NCBI RefSeq assembly: GCF_937981295.1
Contig: NZ_CALJPC010000016.1
Span: 13,831-77,830, forward strand
Direction: 5' to 3'
DNA: 64,000 nucleotides
Source: an uncultured Campylobacter sp.
GTDB taxonomy: Bacteria > Campylobacterota > Campylobacteria > Campylobacterales > Campylobacteraceae
Part shown: positions 1-9,051 of the stretch, piece after piece
How the letters are laid out: the number at the start of each line of letters is the position of its first letter
How positions within the stretch are numbered: the first letter of the stretch is position 1
Program-made: the position numbers and the translations under genes
The notes under the pieces: generated by a model
Database searches by the model: none
Seen by the model: the letters and a program-made list of their open reading frames with translations, nothing else
Told to the model about the DNA's origin: nothing

Positions 1-1
1 A

Positions 2-304
2 ATCCTTTACCGAAGCAAAGAGGACACGCGGAAATTTTGCAAATTGCAAAAGGGCGAGTTCTTTTACTTCGATATTATCGAGCTTGAAATTTATGAAGAC
101 GGCGCGATTTTAGGGCGCGTAAAGAACATATCGCAGATCGGAAGCGGTTATCTTTTTGAGATAGAAACGGATGAAAGCTTAATCTCGCAGGCTTTGCCGA
201 AAGAATTTTTCATTCCCTACGTGGACGCCTATGTGAAAGAAATTTCGCTTAGCGAGCGTAAAATTTTTACACAAAATGCGCGCGCGATTTTGGAAAACTC
301 ATGA
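2..304 (+). CDS. rimM: RimM, 16S rRNA processing protein (C-terminal part; 5' end outside window)
   Basis: RimM binds ribosomal protein S19 and helps mature the 30S head. The frame is open from base 2 and ends at 304, giving about 100 residues, roughly the second half of a usual 170-180 residue protein. What is visible is the PRC-barrel half: an aromatic stretch ([14 protein letters not shown]), then a strand with GRVKNI and the near-terminal [13 protein letters not shown]. The apparent start near base 44 is only an internal TTG, so the true start lies upstream of the window. The stop overlaps the trmD ATG (ATGA). The order rimM-trmD-rplS is the conserved bacterial rpsP-rimM-trmD-rplS operon, and this supports the call. 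Confidence 0.93.
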   Translation: MLYRSKEDTRKFCKLQKGEFFYFDIIELEIYEDGAILGRVKNISQIGSGYLFEIETDESLISQALPKEFFIPYVDAYVKEISLSERKIFTQNARAILENS

Positions 305-1002
305 ATTTTATCTTCATCTCTCTATTTGAAAATCTCATCGCGCCATATTTTGAGGACTCTATTTTAAAACGCGCGGCCGATAAGAAAATAATCTCGACGC
401 ATTTTTTTAACCCGCGAAATTTCACGACAAATCGCTATAAAAAAGTAGATGATTATATGATCGGCGGCGGTGCGGGGCTTTTGATCGGCACGGAGCCGCT
501 TTCCGGGACGATCGAACACGTAAGAGTTAAATTTAAAAACGCCAAGTTTATCTACCTCTCGCCCGCCGGTAAAAAATTTAACCAAAACGATGCCAAGCGT
601 CTAAGCGGCGAGGGGAGCCTATGCTTTATCTGCGGACGCTACGAGGGGATCGATGAGCGCATAGTCGAAAGATATGTAGATGAAATTTTTTGCATCGGCG
701 ATTTCATCCTTACCGGCGGTGAGCTCGGTACGCTTTGTATGTGTGATGCTATAAGCCGCAACATAAAGGGCGTTTTAGGCAACGAAAGCTCCCTTGTCGA
801 AGAAAGCTTTGAAGGCGGAATTTTAGAGGCGCCCGCATTTACAAAGCCTGATGTTTTTGAAAATTTACCTATAGTTTCAGAGTTTTTAAAGGGTAATCAC
901 GCTAAAATACGCGATTTAAAAAACCAAATGGCGCTATGTAAAACGAGGTTCTTCCGCCCGGATATGTACCGAAAAATCGCCAGAAATAAAGGAAATTTAT
1001 GA
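301..1002 (+). CDS. trmD: TrmD, tRNA (guanine-37-N1)-methyltransferase
   Basis: TrmD methylates G37 of tRNAs that carry a G at position 36, using S-adenosylmethionine, and so prevents +1 frameshifting. The 233 residues match the family length. Family motifs visible are GGGAGLLIG near residue 56, the SPOUT-knot segment [21 protein letters not shown] near residue 117 and GDFILTGGE near residue 138, which form the SAM-binding trefoil knot. Both ends overlap neighbours by ATGA (rimM upstream, rplS downstream), so the three genes are probably translationally coupled. Nothing unusual is seen. Confidence 0.97.
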   Translation: MNFIFISLFENLIAPYFEDSILKRAADKKIISTHFFNPRNFTTNRYKKVDDYMIGGGAGLLIGTEPLSGTIEHVRVKFKNAKFIYLSPAGKKFNQNDAKRLSGEGSLCFICGRYEGIDERIVERYVDEIFCIGDFILTGGELGTLCMCDAISRNIKGVLGNESSLVEESFEGGILEAPAFTKPDVFENLPIVSEFLKGNHAKIRDLKNQMALCKTRFFRPDMYRKIARNKGNL

Positions 1003-1355
1003 AAAACAAGTATATCCAAGCGTTTGAGGACGCTCAGATCACAAGCAAAAGTGTGCCTGATTTCCGTGCCGGCGACACCTTAAAGGTAGCCATCAGGATC
1101 AAAGAGGGCGATAAGAGCAGAATTCAAAATTTTGAAGGCACCTGCATTGCGCGCCGCGGAAACGGCGTAAGCGAGACCTTCATCATTCGTAAGATCGGTG
1201 CAAATAGCGTCGGCGTAGAGAGAATTTTCCCGATCTACAGCGAGAGTATCGAAAACATCGAAGTTCTAAGAAAAGGACGCGTTCGCCGCGCGAAGCTATT
1301 TTACCTACGCGACAGACGCGGTAAAGCGGCTAAAATCAAAGAACTTAGAAAATAG
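999..1355 (+). CDS. rplS: 50S ribosomal protein L19
   Basis: L19 is a basic protein at the interface of the two ribosomal subunits. The 118 residues have the normal length and the family core: [26 protein letters not shown], here split as FRAGDTLKV and [14 protein letters not shown], followed by [12 protein letters not shown] and a very basic tail ending in ELRK. The ATG overlaps the trmD stop. It is the last gene of the rimM-trmD-rplS set. The 295 bp behind it hold no gene. Confidence 0.97.
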   Translation: MKNKYIQAFEDAQITSKSVPDFRAGDTLKVAIRIKEGDKSRIQNFEGTCIARRGNGVSETFIIRKIGANSVGVERIFPIYSESIENIEVLRKGRVRRAKLFYLRDRRGKAAKIKELRK

Positions 1356-1404
1356 CTTTTTAAATTTACGCTTCCTAATTCAAAAAAGTAGCTCCTTTTA
1401 TAAT

Positions 1405-1430
1405 GCGCGAGATTTTAAAAAATTTCGCGC
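1405..1430. terminator. imperfect hairpin downstream of rplS
   Basis: GCGCGA pairs with TCGCGC across an AT-rich interior, with one mismatch in the extended stem. It lies 50 bp after the rplS stop. There is no clear U-run on the + strand, so it may act as a weak terminator or a transcript end. The remaining bases up to 1650 are AT-rich spacer. Confidence 0.3.
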
Positions 1431-1650
1431 AAAATCTACTCGCATTAAATCTAAAATTTTACAACTTTTCCATTAAAATTTTTAATTTTGAATTACCTAA
1501 AAATCGCCTTTTTCTATAGAAAAAGATAAAATATATCCTGATTTTATTTGCGTTTAAAAATATTACTATAAAATGCAAATTTTAATTTAGAAAACTCGCG
1601 CTAAATTCGAGAATTCGGCCGAGTAAAATTTATTCAGTAAAGAGCAAGAT

Positions 1651-4605
1651 GTGATTTTTTTAGGCATTGACGTAGGATCAACCACTGTTAAAACGGTAGT
1701 TTTAAACGAAAAATATGAAATTTTAAGCAAGAGCTACGAGCGGCATTTGGCAAAGCCCAAGGAGCTGGTGCTGGATAAAATTTTGCAAATCCAAAAAACC
1801 TATGCAGGCGAGCAATTCAGCGTCGCCATAGCGGGTTCGGCGGGCATGGGCATCGCCAAAAATTGCAAAATTCCGTTCGTCCAAGAGGTTTTTGCTACCT
1901 CGCTCGGCGTCAAACGAATGTTTCCGAAGACTGACGTCGTCATCGAACTCGGTGGGGAGGACGCTAAAATTTTATTTCTCACGGGCGGACTTGAAGAGCG
2001 TATGAACGGCTCGTGTGCGGGCGGTACCGGCGCATTTATCGACCAGATGACCAATCTTTTGCATCTGGATATTACGGAGCTTGACCGTCTAAGCTTTGCA
2101 GCTAATAAAATTTACCCGATCGCCTCACGCTGCGGCGTGTTCGCCAAAAGTGATATCCAGCCGCTGTTAAATCAAGGCGTACGCAAGGAAGACATTAGCG
2201 CCAGTATATACGCCGCTGTCGTCGAGCAGACGATCTCGGGGCTTGCTCAGGGGCGCGAGGTTAAGGGAAATATCCTGTTTTTGGGCGGCCCGCTATTTTT
2301 CCTAAAAGGCCTTCAGGCGCGCTTTAAAGAGGTGCTAAAACTCACCGACGAAACCGCGACCTTCCCCGACATCGCGCCTTATTTCGTGGCTTACGGCAGC
2401 GCGCTGTACGCAAAGGATACGGGCGAGACTCTAAATTTAGAGGAAACGATCGCACTTTTAAAAAAGGAGCCCGACAGAACCGCGCTGGAAGCCGAGCCGC
2501 CGCTTTTCAAAGACAGAGCGGAATTTGACGAGTTCACCGCTCGCCATGCCCGCGCAAGCGTGCCTAAGATGGATATCCACACCTACAGCGGAGATGCGTA
2601 TTTGGGCGTGGATTGCGGCAGCACTACGATCAAAGTTGTGCTTATGGGCGCAAACTACGAGCTGCTGTATAAATTTTACTCCTCCAATAAAGGCGATCCG
2701 GTCGACATCCTGTTGCCGCGACTTAAGGAGTTATACGATCTTTGTGAGGGTCGCATCAAGATCAAGGGCAGCGGCGTTACCGGATATGGCGAGGATCTCA
2801 TTAAGACCGCCTTTCGCTTCGATTACGGTATCGTCGAGACGATCGCGCATTATAGCGCCGCGCGCCACTTCAATCCAAAGGTCGATTTCATCATCGACAT
2901 CGGCGGGCAGGACATCAAGTGTTTCTCTATTAAAGATGGCAATATTGATTCTATCGTGCTAAATGAAGCGTGTAGCTCGGGCTGCGGCTCATTTTTACAG
3001 ACCTTTTCAAATTCTTTAGGCTACGACATTAAAGATTTTGCAAGCTTAGCCCTTTTTGCGACCCATCCCGCCAAGCTTGGTAGCCGCTGCACGGTCTTTA
3101 TGAACTCTTCGGTCAAGCAGGCTCAAAAGGACGGCGCTACGATCGAGGACATCAGCGCGGGTCTTGCCATCAGCGTTATTAAAAACGCGATTTACAAGGT
3201 TATCCGCGTGCGAAATGCCGACGATTTGGGTCAAAACATCGTAGTGCAGGGCGGGACATTTTTAAACAACGCCGTGCTGCGCGCTTTTGAAAAAGAGCTC
3301 GGCAAGGACGTGATCCGTCTAGACATAAGCGAGCTTATGGGGGCTTATGGCGCGGCGCTTTTTGCCAAAAATAACGCAAACGAGCGTACCGATATGATCA
3401 GTCGTGCAGAACTTGAAAATTTCACTCATCGTAGCGAATTTAGCGTCTGCAAGCTCTGTACGAACAAATGCCCGCTTACGATCAGCTACTTCGGCGATAC
3501 TAAATTCGTCTCGGGAAATAAGTGCGAGCGCGGCGCAGGCAAGGAGATCCGCCACGACATTACGAATTTATTTGAGTTTAAAAACGAGCTTTTGCGAAAA
3601 TATCGCAAGCCACCGAAGCAGGATGCGCCGCGGGTTGGAATTCCGTTTGTTTTGAATATGTTTGAGATGATCCCGTTTTGGAGCGCATTTTTTGAAAATT
3701 TAGGCATGAGCCTCGTGCTGTCGCAAAAGCCGCGAAAAGAGACGCTGTTTTTGGCAAGCCAGAGCATCCCGAGCGATACCGTCTGCTACCCGGCTAAAAG
3801 CGTGCACGGCCACATCTATGATCTTTTAAACAAGGATGTGGATTTTATCTTTTATCCATGCATGAGCTACAGCCTGGATGAAAATATCAGCGAGAACTGC
3901 TACAACTGCCCCGTAGTCGCATATTATCCGGAGCTGATCCGCTCAAACGTAGGGGCGCTGGAGGAGAAAAAATTCCTCTATCCGCACGTGGATCTGAATA
4001 TGCAGGATTCGTTTGCAAAGACGATGCAAAGCGAGCTTGCGGACGCCGGGTATAAATTTAATGTCGATGCGATCAAAAATGCCGTATTTCAGGGGCTAAA
4101 GGAGCTGCAAAATTATAAAAACACCGTCCTAATCAAGGGCGAGGAGACCCTAAAAGAGGTACAAAGCAGCGGTGCTAGCGCCGTCGTGCTTGCGGGCCGT
4201 CCGTATCATATCGACAAGACGATCAACCACGGCATCGATCGCTATCTAAATTCCTTAGGATTTGTAGTTCTTAGCGAGGATTCGCTGCCTTTGACGCAGG
4301 TGCGCACGAAATCGCTAAATCAATGGACCTATCACGCCAGGCTTTATAGCGCGGCGCAGCTAGTTTGCAAATATCCGCGCATGCAGCTGGTGCAGTTAGT
4401 CAGCTTCGGCTGTGGGATCGATGCGATCACGGGCGACGAGGTGCGCGACATACTGCGCCAAAACGGTAAAATTTACACTCAACTTAAAATCGACGAGGTT
4501 ACGAACCTAGGTGCGGTTAATATCCGTCTGCGTAGCCTAAAAGCGACTATGATAGAGCGCGAAAGGCAAGGCGCGCAACAAGAAGCAAGAAAGGATGCGC
4601 GCTAA
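1651..4605 (+). CDS. Two-domain CoA-dehydratase activase (BadF/BcrA/HgdC type) with DUF2229 domain
   Basis: This is a 984-residue member of the ATP-dependent reductive activases that fire electrons into 2-hydroxyacyl-CoA dehydratases or benzoyl-CoA reductases. Two ASKHA ATPase domains are visible. The first opens with GIDVGSTTVK near residue 5, has ELGGEDAK near 98 and the Fe-S loop NGSCAGGTGAF near 119, then SRCGVFAKSD. The second opens with GVDCGSTTIK near 319, with DIGGQDIK near 415, EACSSGCGSF near 438 and SRCTVFMNSS. From about residue 590 a Cys-rich part (CKLCTNKCPL, later CYPAKS, CYNCPVVAYYP) matches the DUF2229 section of long activases. The start is GTG; the ATG two bases earlier is out of frame and stops at once. 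The stop overlaps the next ATG (TAATG). The natural substrate cannot be read from the sequence, and no dehydratase alpha/beta pair is present. Confidence 0.88.
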   Translation: MIFLGIDVGSTTVKTVVLNEKYEILSKSYERHLAKPKELVLDKILQIQKTYAGEQFSVAIAGSAGMGIAKNCKIPFVQEVFATSLGVKRMFPKTDVVIELGGEDAKILFLTGGLEERMNGSCAGGTGAFIDQMTNLLHLDITELDRLSFAANKIYPIASRCGVFAKSDIQPLLNQGVRKEDISASIYAAVVEQTISGLAQGREVKGNILFLGGPLFFLKGLQARFKEVLKLTDETATFPDIAPYFVAYGSALYAKDTGETLNLEETIALLKKEPDRTALEAEPPLFKDRAEFDEFTARHARASVPKMDIHTYSGDAYLGVDCGSTTIKVVLMGANYELLYKFYSSNKGDPVDILLPRLKELYDLCEGRIKIKGSGVTGYGEDLIKTAFRFDYGIVETIAHYSAARHFNPKVDFIIDIGGQDIKCFSIKDGNIDSIVLNEACSSGCGSFLQTFSNSLGYDIKDFASLALFATHPAKLGSRCTVFMNSSVKQAQKDGATIEDISAGLAISVIKNAIYKVIRVRNADDLGQNIVVQGGTFLNNAVLRAFEKELGKDVIRLDISELMGAYGAALFAKNNANERTDMISRAELENFTHRSEFSVCKLCTNKCPLTISYFGDTKFVSGNKCERGAGKEIRHDITNLFEFKNELLRKYRKPPKQDAPRVGIPFVLNMFEMIPFWSAFFENLGMSLVLSQKPRKETLFLASQSIPSDTVCYPAKSVHGHIYDLLNKDVDFIFYPCMSYSLDENISENCYNCPVVAYYPELIRSNVGALEEKKFLYPHVDLNMQDSFAKTMQSELADAGYKFNVDAIKNAVFQGLKELQNYKNTVLIKGEETLKEVQSSGASAVVLAGRPYHIDKTINHGIDRYLNSLGFVVLSEDSLPLTQVRTKSLNQWTYHARLYSAAQLVCKYPRMQLVQLVSFGCGIDAITGDEVRDILRQNGKIYTQLKIDEVTNLGAVNIRLRSLKATMIERERQGAQQEARKDAR

Positions 4606-5822
4606 TGTTTGCTAAATTTACGAAAGATATGAAAGCGACCCACACGATCTTAATCCCTACGATGATCGATCCGCACTTTCGCTTTATGCAGGGGGTGCTG
4701 CGCGATGAGGGCTATAAGAGCGTCTTGCTCGGCGAAAATCGTCAAAATATCGTCGAGGAGGGGCTTCGTAGCGTGCATAACGATATGTGCTACCCCGCGT
4801 TGCTCGTCATCGGGCAGTTTATCGACGCGCTAAAAAGCGGCGAGTTCGATACGCACAAAGTAGCGCTTCTCATCAGCCAAACGGGCGGCGGTTGCAGAGC
4901 GAGCAACTACATAAATTTGCTTCGCAAAGCGCTTGAGGACAGCGGTTTTAGCTACGTCCCCGCGATTTCGTTAAATTTCGGCTCGCTAGATGAGAATGAA
5001 TTTAGCCTCGGCAAAAAATCGCTTCTAAAGCTCTTCGCCGCGATATTTTACGGCGATTTGATGATGGGGCTGTATAATCAGTGCAAGCCCTACGAAAAGA
5101 TCAAAAATCAAACGAATGAAATTTACGAACTCTGCGCCGAGCGGATCAAAAATTTGACCGATCAAAGATCGTTTTTCAATCTCAAGAAAAATTTCAAATT
5201 TATCCTCTCGCAGTTCGCTAAAATCGAGCGCGACGATAAGCCGCGAGTAAAAGTAGGCATCGTGGGCGAAATTTATCTCAAATACTCGCCCATCGGCAAC
5301 AACGGCTTAAACGCCTACCTCATTCGCGAAAACGCCGAGCCCGTAAATACGGGGCTGATGGACTTCGTGCTTACCTGCATCTACGATGCGGTCTACGACA
5401 AGCAGCTCTACGGTAAGGGCGGCGCGGCGTATTACGGCTCGCTTGCGGTCGCTAAAGTAGTGGAATTTTTCCAGCGCATGATGATTAAGCAGATGAAGCG
5501 CTTCGGATTTCGCGCGCCGAGCCCATTTAGCGAGGTTCGTGCCGCCGCCGATGGCTACATCGGTCATGGCGTGAAGATGGGCGAGGGCTGGCTGCTGACG
5601 GCGGAGATGGTCGAGTTTATGCGTCACGGCATACAAAACGTCGTGTGCGCGCAGCCCTTTGGCTGCCTGCCAAACCACATCATCGCGCGCGGAATGATCC
5701 GAAAGATCAAACAGAACTACCCGCAAGCAAACATCGCCGCGATCGACTACGACCCGGGCGCAAGCGCAGTAAATCAGGAAAACCGCATAAAGCTGATGCT
5801 TGCTAACGCAAATCGAAAGTAG
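4605..5822 (+). CDS. HgdB-like (2-hydroxyglutaryl-CoA dehydratase component D family) protein
   Basis: A 405-residue protein that matches the C-terminal section of the roughly 1400-residue long activases found in many anaerobes; here that section is a separate gene. Visible features are the N-terminal TILIPTMIDPHF, a conserved Cys in NDMCYPALLVIGQF, TGGGCRASNY, the glycine-rich GIVGEIYLKY near residue 222 and a late Cys in QPFGCLPNH followed by DYDPGASAVNQENR. Such Cys residues could carry an Fe-S cluster, but that is inference. It is coupled to the preceding activase by a one-base overlap, so the two should form one functional unit. Whether it is a dehydratase subunit or an accessory protein cannot be decided. 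Confidence 0.82.
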   Translation: MFAKFTKDMKATHTILIPTMIDPHFRFMQGVLRDEGYKSVLLGENRQNIVEEGLRSVHNDMCYPALLVIGQFIDALKSGEFDTHKVALLISQTGGGCRASNYINLLRKALEDSGFSYVPAISLNFGSLDENEFSLGKKSLLKLFAAIFYGDLMMGLYNQCKPYEKIKNQTNEIYELCAERIKNLTDQRSFFNLKKNFKFILSQFAKIERDDKPRVKVGIVGEIYLKYSPIGNNGLNAYLIRENAEPVNTGLMDFVLTCIYDAVYDKQLYGKGGAAYYGSLAVAKVVEFFQRMMIKQMKRFGFRAPSPFSEVRAAADGYIGHGVKMGEGWLLTAEMVEFMRHGIQNVVCAQPFGCLPNHIIARGMIRKIKQNYPQANIAAIDYDPGASAVNQENRIKLMLANANRK

Positions 5823-6195
5823 CGCGCCGCATATCAAAAAGGGCTTTGGAATTTTAAATTCTAAAGCCTGTCGTAAAATTTTAAAATTTAAAAGCAAGCT
5901 CGCGATGACGGTTAAATTTTTGACGCACAAATGGCTCGCTTCCTTTCGCGAAATTTCCTCGAGATTTTAAAATTTTAAATCTCGATAGCGCTCTTGTGCT
6001 TCTTTTACCTCTTCCGCGCATTCCGGCTTCAGTTCTTGTGAAATCTCATCGGAATTTCATAAAAGTCCGCGCGAAATTCTACGCGTCGCCGTCGCGAAAT
6101 TTCGCGCAGAATCCCATTTTGCCACGTCATAAAATTCCACTCTCATTAAGGCAAAATTTAATACAATCCGTCTTTAAATTTTACGAAGGAAGTTT
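5823..6195. other. intergenic spacer without a supported gene
   Basis: AT-rich spacer. It holds an 8-bp stem (CGAGATTT at 5960 with AAATCTCG at 5977), which could mark the end of the activase transcript but lacks a U-run. A 67-codon open frame that runs into the next gene has no family resemblance and no ribosome binding site. Confidence 0.5.
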
Positions 6196-6825
6196 ATGAA
6201 ATTTTGGATTTGCGGCGTGGTTTTGGCACTATGCTGTGGAGTTTTTAGCGGATGCGCGAGTAAGAATTTGCCGGGCTACATGCAAGGGCGCGAGCATATC
6301 ATCGCTATGAGCGCGGCGTCCGGCGGTCAGCTGCGTATGAGTGGTGAGATTTACGATTATGTATTTGATGCGAATCTTAGCGCCGTGCGCGCCAAGGTCG
6401 CAAGTCTGGCGTCGCTGAATAAAGACGCGATAAGGCGCAACGTAAGCATGCTCACGATCGACAGATATAACGAGGGTAGCGATGCTGCGTATATCCAGCA
6501 TGAAATCGAGCTTGTAAAATACGATCTACCGCTATCCGTGCAGGCTAAGCTGATGGACGACCCAGAGCAGCTGGAGCCCGCGTATAGTTCTACGTTTCGC
6601 TACTCTTATCTGATCAAAGGCAAATATTTTAAGCGCTTAAAAGATCACGACGAGCTGCGCAGATCGCACCGCCTAAGCGTGCCGATCGAGTATCCCGCGC
6701 GTATAGCGGTCGATAGCGGGATCAAAAGCGAGCGCGATGCGAAAATGGATACCGATATACAAGGACTCATCGTAATGCCGCTAATGATGCCGGTGCTGCT
6801 TTTAGGCAGTATCCTAGACGGCTAA
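6196..6825 (+). CDS. Predicted lipoprotein of unknown function
   Basis: This 209-residue protein starts with a lipoprotein signal: a hydrophobic run (FWICGVVLALCCGVF) then the lipobox FSGC with the lipidated Cys near residue 20. The mature part is mixed and charged, with an internal segment predicted to be helical, and ends with a short hydrophobic stretch (VMPLMMPVLLLGSIL) near residues 192-206 that might contact the membrane. The AAGGAAG preceding the ATG by 5 bases fixes the start. I do not recognise a family. It stands alone between the activase pair and a tRNA gene. Envelope anchoring is well supported; function is unknown. Confidence 0.75.
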   Translation: MKFWICGVVLALCCGVFSGCASKNLPGYMQGREHIIAMSAASGGQLRMSGEIYDYVFDANLSAVRAKVASLASLNKDAIRRNVSMLTIDRYNEGSDAAYIQHEIELVKYDLPLSVQAKLMDDPEQLEPAYSSTFRYSYLIKGKYFKRLKDHDELRRSHRLSVPIEYPARIAVDSGIKSERDAKMDTDIQGLIVMPLMMPVLLLGSILDG

Positions 6826-6876
6826 AATCGATTGAATCACGGAAGTGAAATTTTATTGATTTAAATTCTAAAATAG

Positions 6877-6967
6877 TGGCGGACAGAGAGGGATTTGAAC
6901 CCTCGAGCCCCGGTTAGAAGCTGCACCCTTAGCAGGGGTGTGGTTTCGGCCACTCACCCATCTGTCC
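6877..6967 (-). tRNA. tRNA-Ser(GCU)
   Basis: On the minus strand the 91-nt sequence folds as a class II tRNA. The acceptor stem GGACAGA pairs with TCTGTCC, followed by discriminator G and an encoded CCA. The anticodon stem is CACCC/GGGTG with loop CTGCTAA, giving anticodon GCU, which reads AGC/AGU. A long variable arm precedes the T arm (GAGGG TTCAAAT CCCTC). Class II shape and anticodon agree on serine. Confidence 0.96.
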
Positions 6968-7597
6968 ACAAAAAGAAATTGCATTATACATAACTAATCT
7001 AATAATGGGCTTAAATTAGCTCAGCTCGCAGAATTTATCACCACTCGGATATTTTGAGCTGACGGCACAAAGAGATATAACGAGTCAAAACATTCGACGT
7101 AGATAATTTATACTTGCTTACATAGCTTCTGCGAAACTTGAAACTTACGCGAGCTTTTAAAGTATGTGCGAGCAGAAATTTTGCGTTCATGCGTTATTCT
7201 GCGGCGAAATTTTAAAATTTTAAATTCAGTCGGGCGCGAATTTTAAAATCCGGCTTACAAACAAAATTTCAAAACCCCGTGTAAGCGCAAAATTTTGGAA
7301 TTTAGAGTTTTACGGTTTACGTAACTATGAGATTTTAAGCATAGTTAAGCTTTAAAATTTTGAAAATTTTAAAATATAAAAATTTCAATAATTTTGGTTG
7401 CGAGGATCTTAAAATTTGGAATTTTTTAAAATTCTAAATTTTAAGATTAAAGACACTCTAAGATCTCGCAAATATAAAAATCTTTAAAATTCTAAGAATT
7501 CCAAAGGCTAGAAATTCTAAAATTTCAATATCAATCGGATTCTAAAACCCCGTCAGCTAAAGCGTTTTAAATTCCAAGAATTCCAAACGTGCGCGAT
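6968..7597. other. 630-bp AT-rich spacer dense in AAATTT/AAAATTTT words
   Basis: No open frame of substance. From about 7200 to 7580 the sequence is a patchwork of AAATTTTAAAATTTC-like words and short inverted copies of them. No RNA gene is recognised. Some of it may be the 3' region of the bactofilin transcript on its upstream end, but no terminator is clear. Confidence 0.5.
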
Positions 7598-8014
7598 TTA
7601 TTCGCCTAGAGCTTTGTCGATAAGCTTGACGTCTTCGCTTGCGCTGCCGTCAATGACTAGGGCTTGATCGCCGCCACTTACCGCACTTTTTCCGTTAAAT
7701 TTCGCGCCCACTTCGATGCCGAAGCTTTGCGATAGCACGTCGCCTACGAGCACACCGCCGCCTAGCAGCTCGACGAGCTCGGCTTCGATATTGCCGAAAA
7801 ATTTGCCGCTGATTACGATATGTTTGGCCCTGATCGAGCCGCGCGCGGTACCATTTTTACCGATGACGACGGTGTTATCGGAGATCACGTCGCCTTCGAC
7901 ATTGCCATCAATATGCAAAATGCACGACAGGTGCAGCTCTCCTTTGATGAGCGTGCCTGACGAGATTATTGTTGTTTGAGCGGTGTTTGCATCGCCTTTA
8001 TTAAAGATTGCCAT
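7598..8014 (-). CDS. ccmA: Bactofilin (CcmA-type polymerising scaffold)
   Basis: Bactofilins form nucleotide-independent filaments that place cell-wall enzymes; in Helicobacter pylori CcmA is required for helical shape. The 138 residues show the bactofilin core: TIISSGTLIKGELHLSC, then GNVEGDV, VVIGKNGTARGSI and GKFFGNI, regularly spaced hydrophobic/glycine turns that make a right-handed beta-helix, flanked by short disordered ends. Its start lies inside the end of the upstream M23 peptidase gene (49-bp overlap), the same pairing as csd1-ccmA in H. pylori. That context supports a cell-shape role. The symbol is given by analogy. Confidence 0.88.
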   Translation of the reverse strand: MAIFNKGDANTAQTTIISSGTLIKGELHLSCILHIDGNVEGDVISDNTVVIGKNGTARGSIRAKHIVISGKFFGNIEAELVELLGGGVLVGDVLSQSFGIEVGAKFNGKSAVSGGDQALVIDGSASEDVKLIDKALGE

Positions 8015-8883
8015 GGGACATCTTCCTCCTTAGTAAAAATTTCTTTGTAATTTTTTTCGTTCCAGTTAATGAAATTTAGCGGATCTAGTGGCAGCTGCAA
8101 AAATCTAATCTCGTAATGCAGATGGGGGCCGGTGCTAAGCCCGGTGTTGCCGCTAAAAGCGATAAGATCGCCTTTGTTTACAAACTCGCCTACTTTGCGA
8201 GTTAAATTTGAATCCAAATGCGCATATCGTGTCGTAAAGCCGTAGTTGTGGCGAATCTCGACTAGATTGCCATAGCCAGTAGCACCCGCGCCGCTGTATT
8301 GGATGATACCGTCTGCAGGCGCGTAGATAGGCGTTTTAGGCGGCGTACGTAGATCAACGCCCGGGTGAAACTGCTTGCGTTTTAAGATAGGATGGTTGCG
8401 CCAGCCGAATTTCTCGCTGAGCTGATAAGTGCGCATTACCCTGCCGTTTGGGATCTGCATAAAAATTTCTTTTATCAGCGCGTCGGAGAATTTTTCGTTG
8501 ATGATCTTTTGCGCGCGCTCTTTGATCTCTTGTTCGGAAGTAGGTTTGATGTGAGATAGGCGGTCGATCGCGCGCTCATCCTCCTCAGGATCAAGCCCAA
8601 ACTGATGCTCCAAATCCGAAATTTTACCCTCGATGGCTTCAAATTCCATCTGACTTGCCGCGATACCGTCGCGAAGTTTTTGATTTAGCTCGTTAAGCTC
8701 GGTTTTGGTTCGCGAAAGGCTATCGATTTTAGAGCCCAGATACCTGATATATAGCGCACCCGTGACGAAAACGGTAAAAACAAATAGCACCAAATATAAC
8801 GCGATCTTTTTGATGATTTGCGAAAGCAAAAAATTCCTAGAGCCGTTAAGGTCGGTTATAGTTATCATAAATTTGTTTTTCAT
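7966..8883 (-). CDS. M23 (LytM) peptidoglycan endopeptidase, Csd1-like
   Basis: This 305-residue protein has a short cytoplasmic N-terminus, one transmembrane helix near residues 26-48 (ALYLVLFVFTVFVTGALYI), a charged helical/coiled section to about residue 110 and a C-terminal LytM domain. The zinc-site motifs are HPGVDLRTP near residue 172 and HLHYEIRF near residue 255, with RYAHLD between them, so the active-site residues appear intact. These enzymes cut peptide cross-links of murein in the periplasm. The gene is upstream of and overlaps the bactofilin gene, as in the Helicobacter helical-shape locus, so it probably trims cross-links to set cell curvature or rod shape. Confidence 0.88.
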   Translation of the reverse strand: MKNKFMITITDLNGSRNFLLSQIIKKIALYLVLFVFTVFVTGALYIRYLGSKIDSLSRTKTELNELNQKLRDGIAASQMEFEAIEGKISDLEHQFGLDPEEDERAIDRLSHIKPTSEQEIKERAQKIINEKFSDALIKEIFMQIPNGRVMRTYQLSEKFGWRNHPILKRKQFHPGVDLRTPPKTPIYAPADGIIQYSGAGATGYGNLVEIRHNYGFTTRYAHLDSNLTRKVGEFVNKGDLIAFSGNTGLSTGPHLHYEIRFLQLPLDPLNFINWNEKNYKEIFTKEEDVPWQSLIKAMQTPLKQQ

Positions 8884-9017
8884 AATGCGGCATTATAATG
8901 CAGCATAGCTGAAATTTCAAAAAAATTGTAGATAAATTTAAAAGCCATTTAATTTCAAAATTTCACTAAAAGATAAAATTTATTACTTAGTATAATTATA
9001 ATTTAAGCAAATCTTGC

Positions 9018-9023
9018 TATAAT
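9018..9023 (+). promoter_or_regulatory. -10 box of the dps promoter
   Basis: TATAAT preceded by TTGC in an AT-rich, roughly periodic upstream stretch, the usual Campylobacter sigma-70 pattern. A second TATAAT lies at 8991. The dps ribosome site AAGGAG is at 9041-9046. Confidence 0.65.
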
Positions 9024-9051
9024 TACAGCAATTTTAAATAAAGGAGACACA

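Noticed and set aside
5996..6199. 67-codon frame before the lipoprotein gene
   Set aside because: No ribosome site or family resemblance; runs into the real gene's start.
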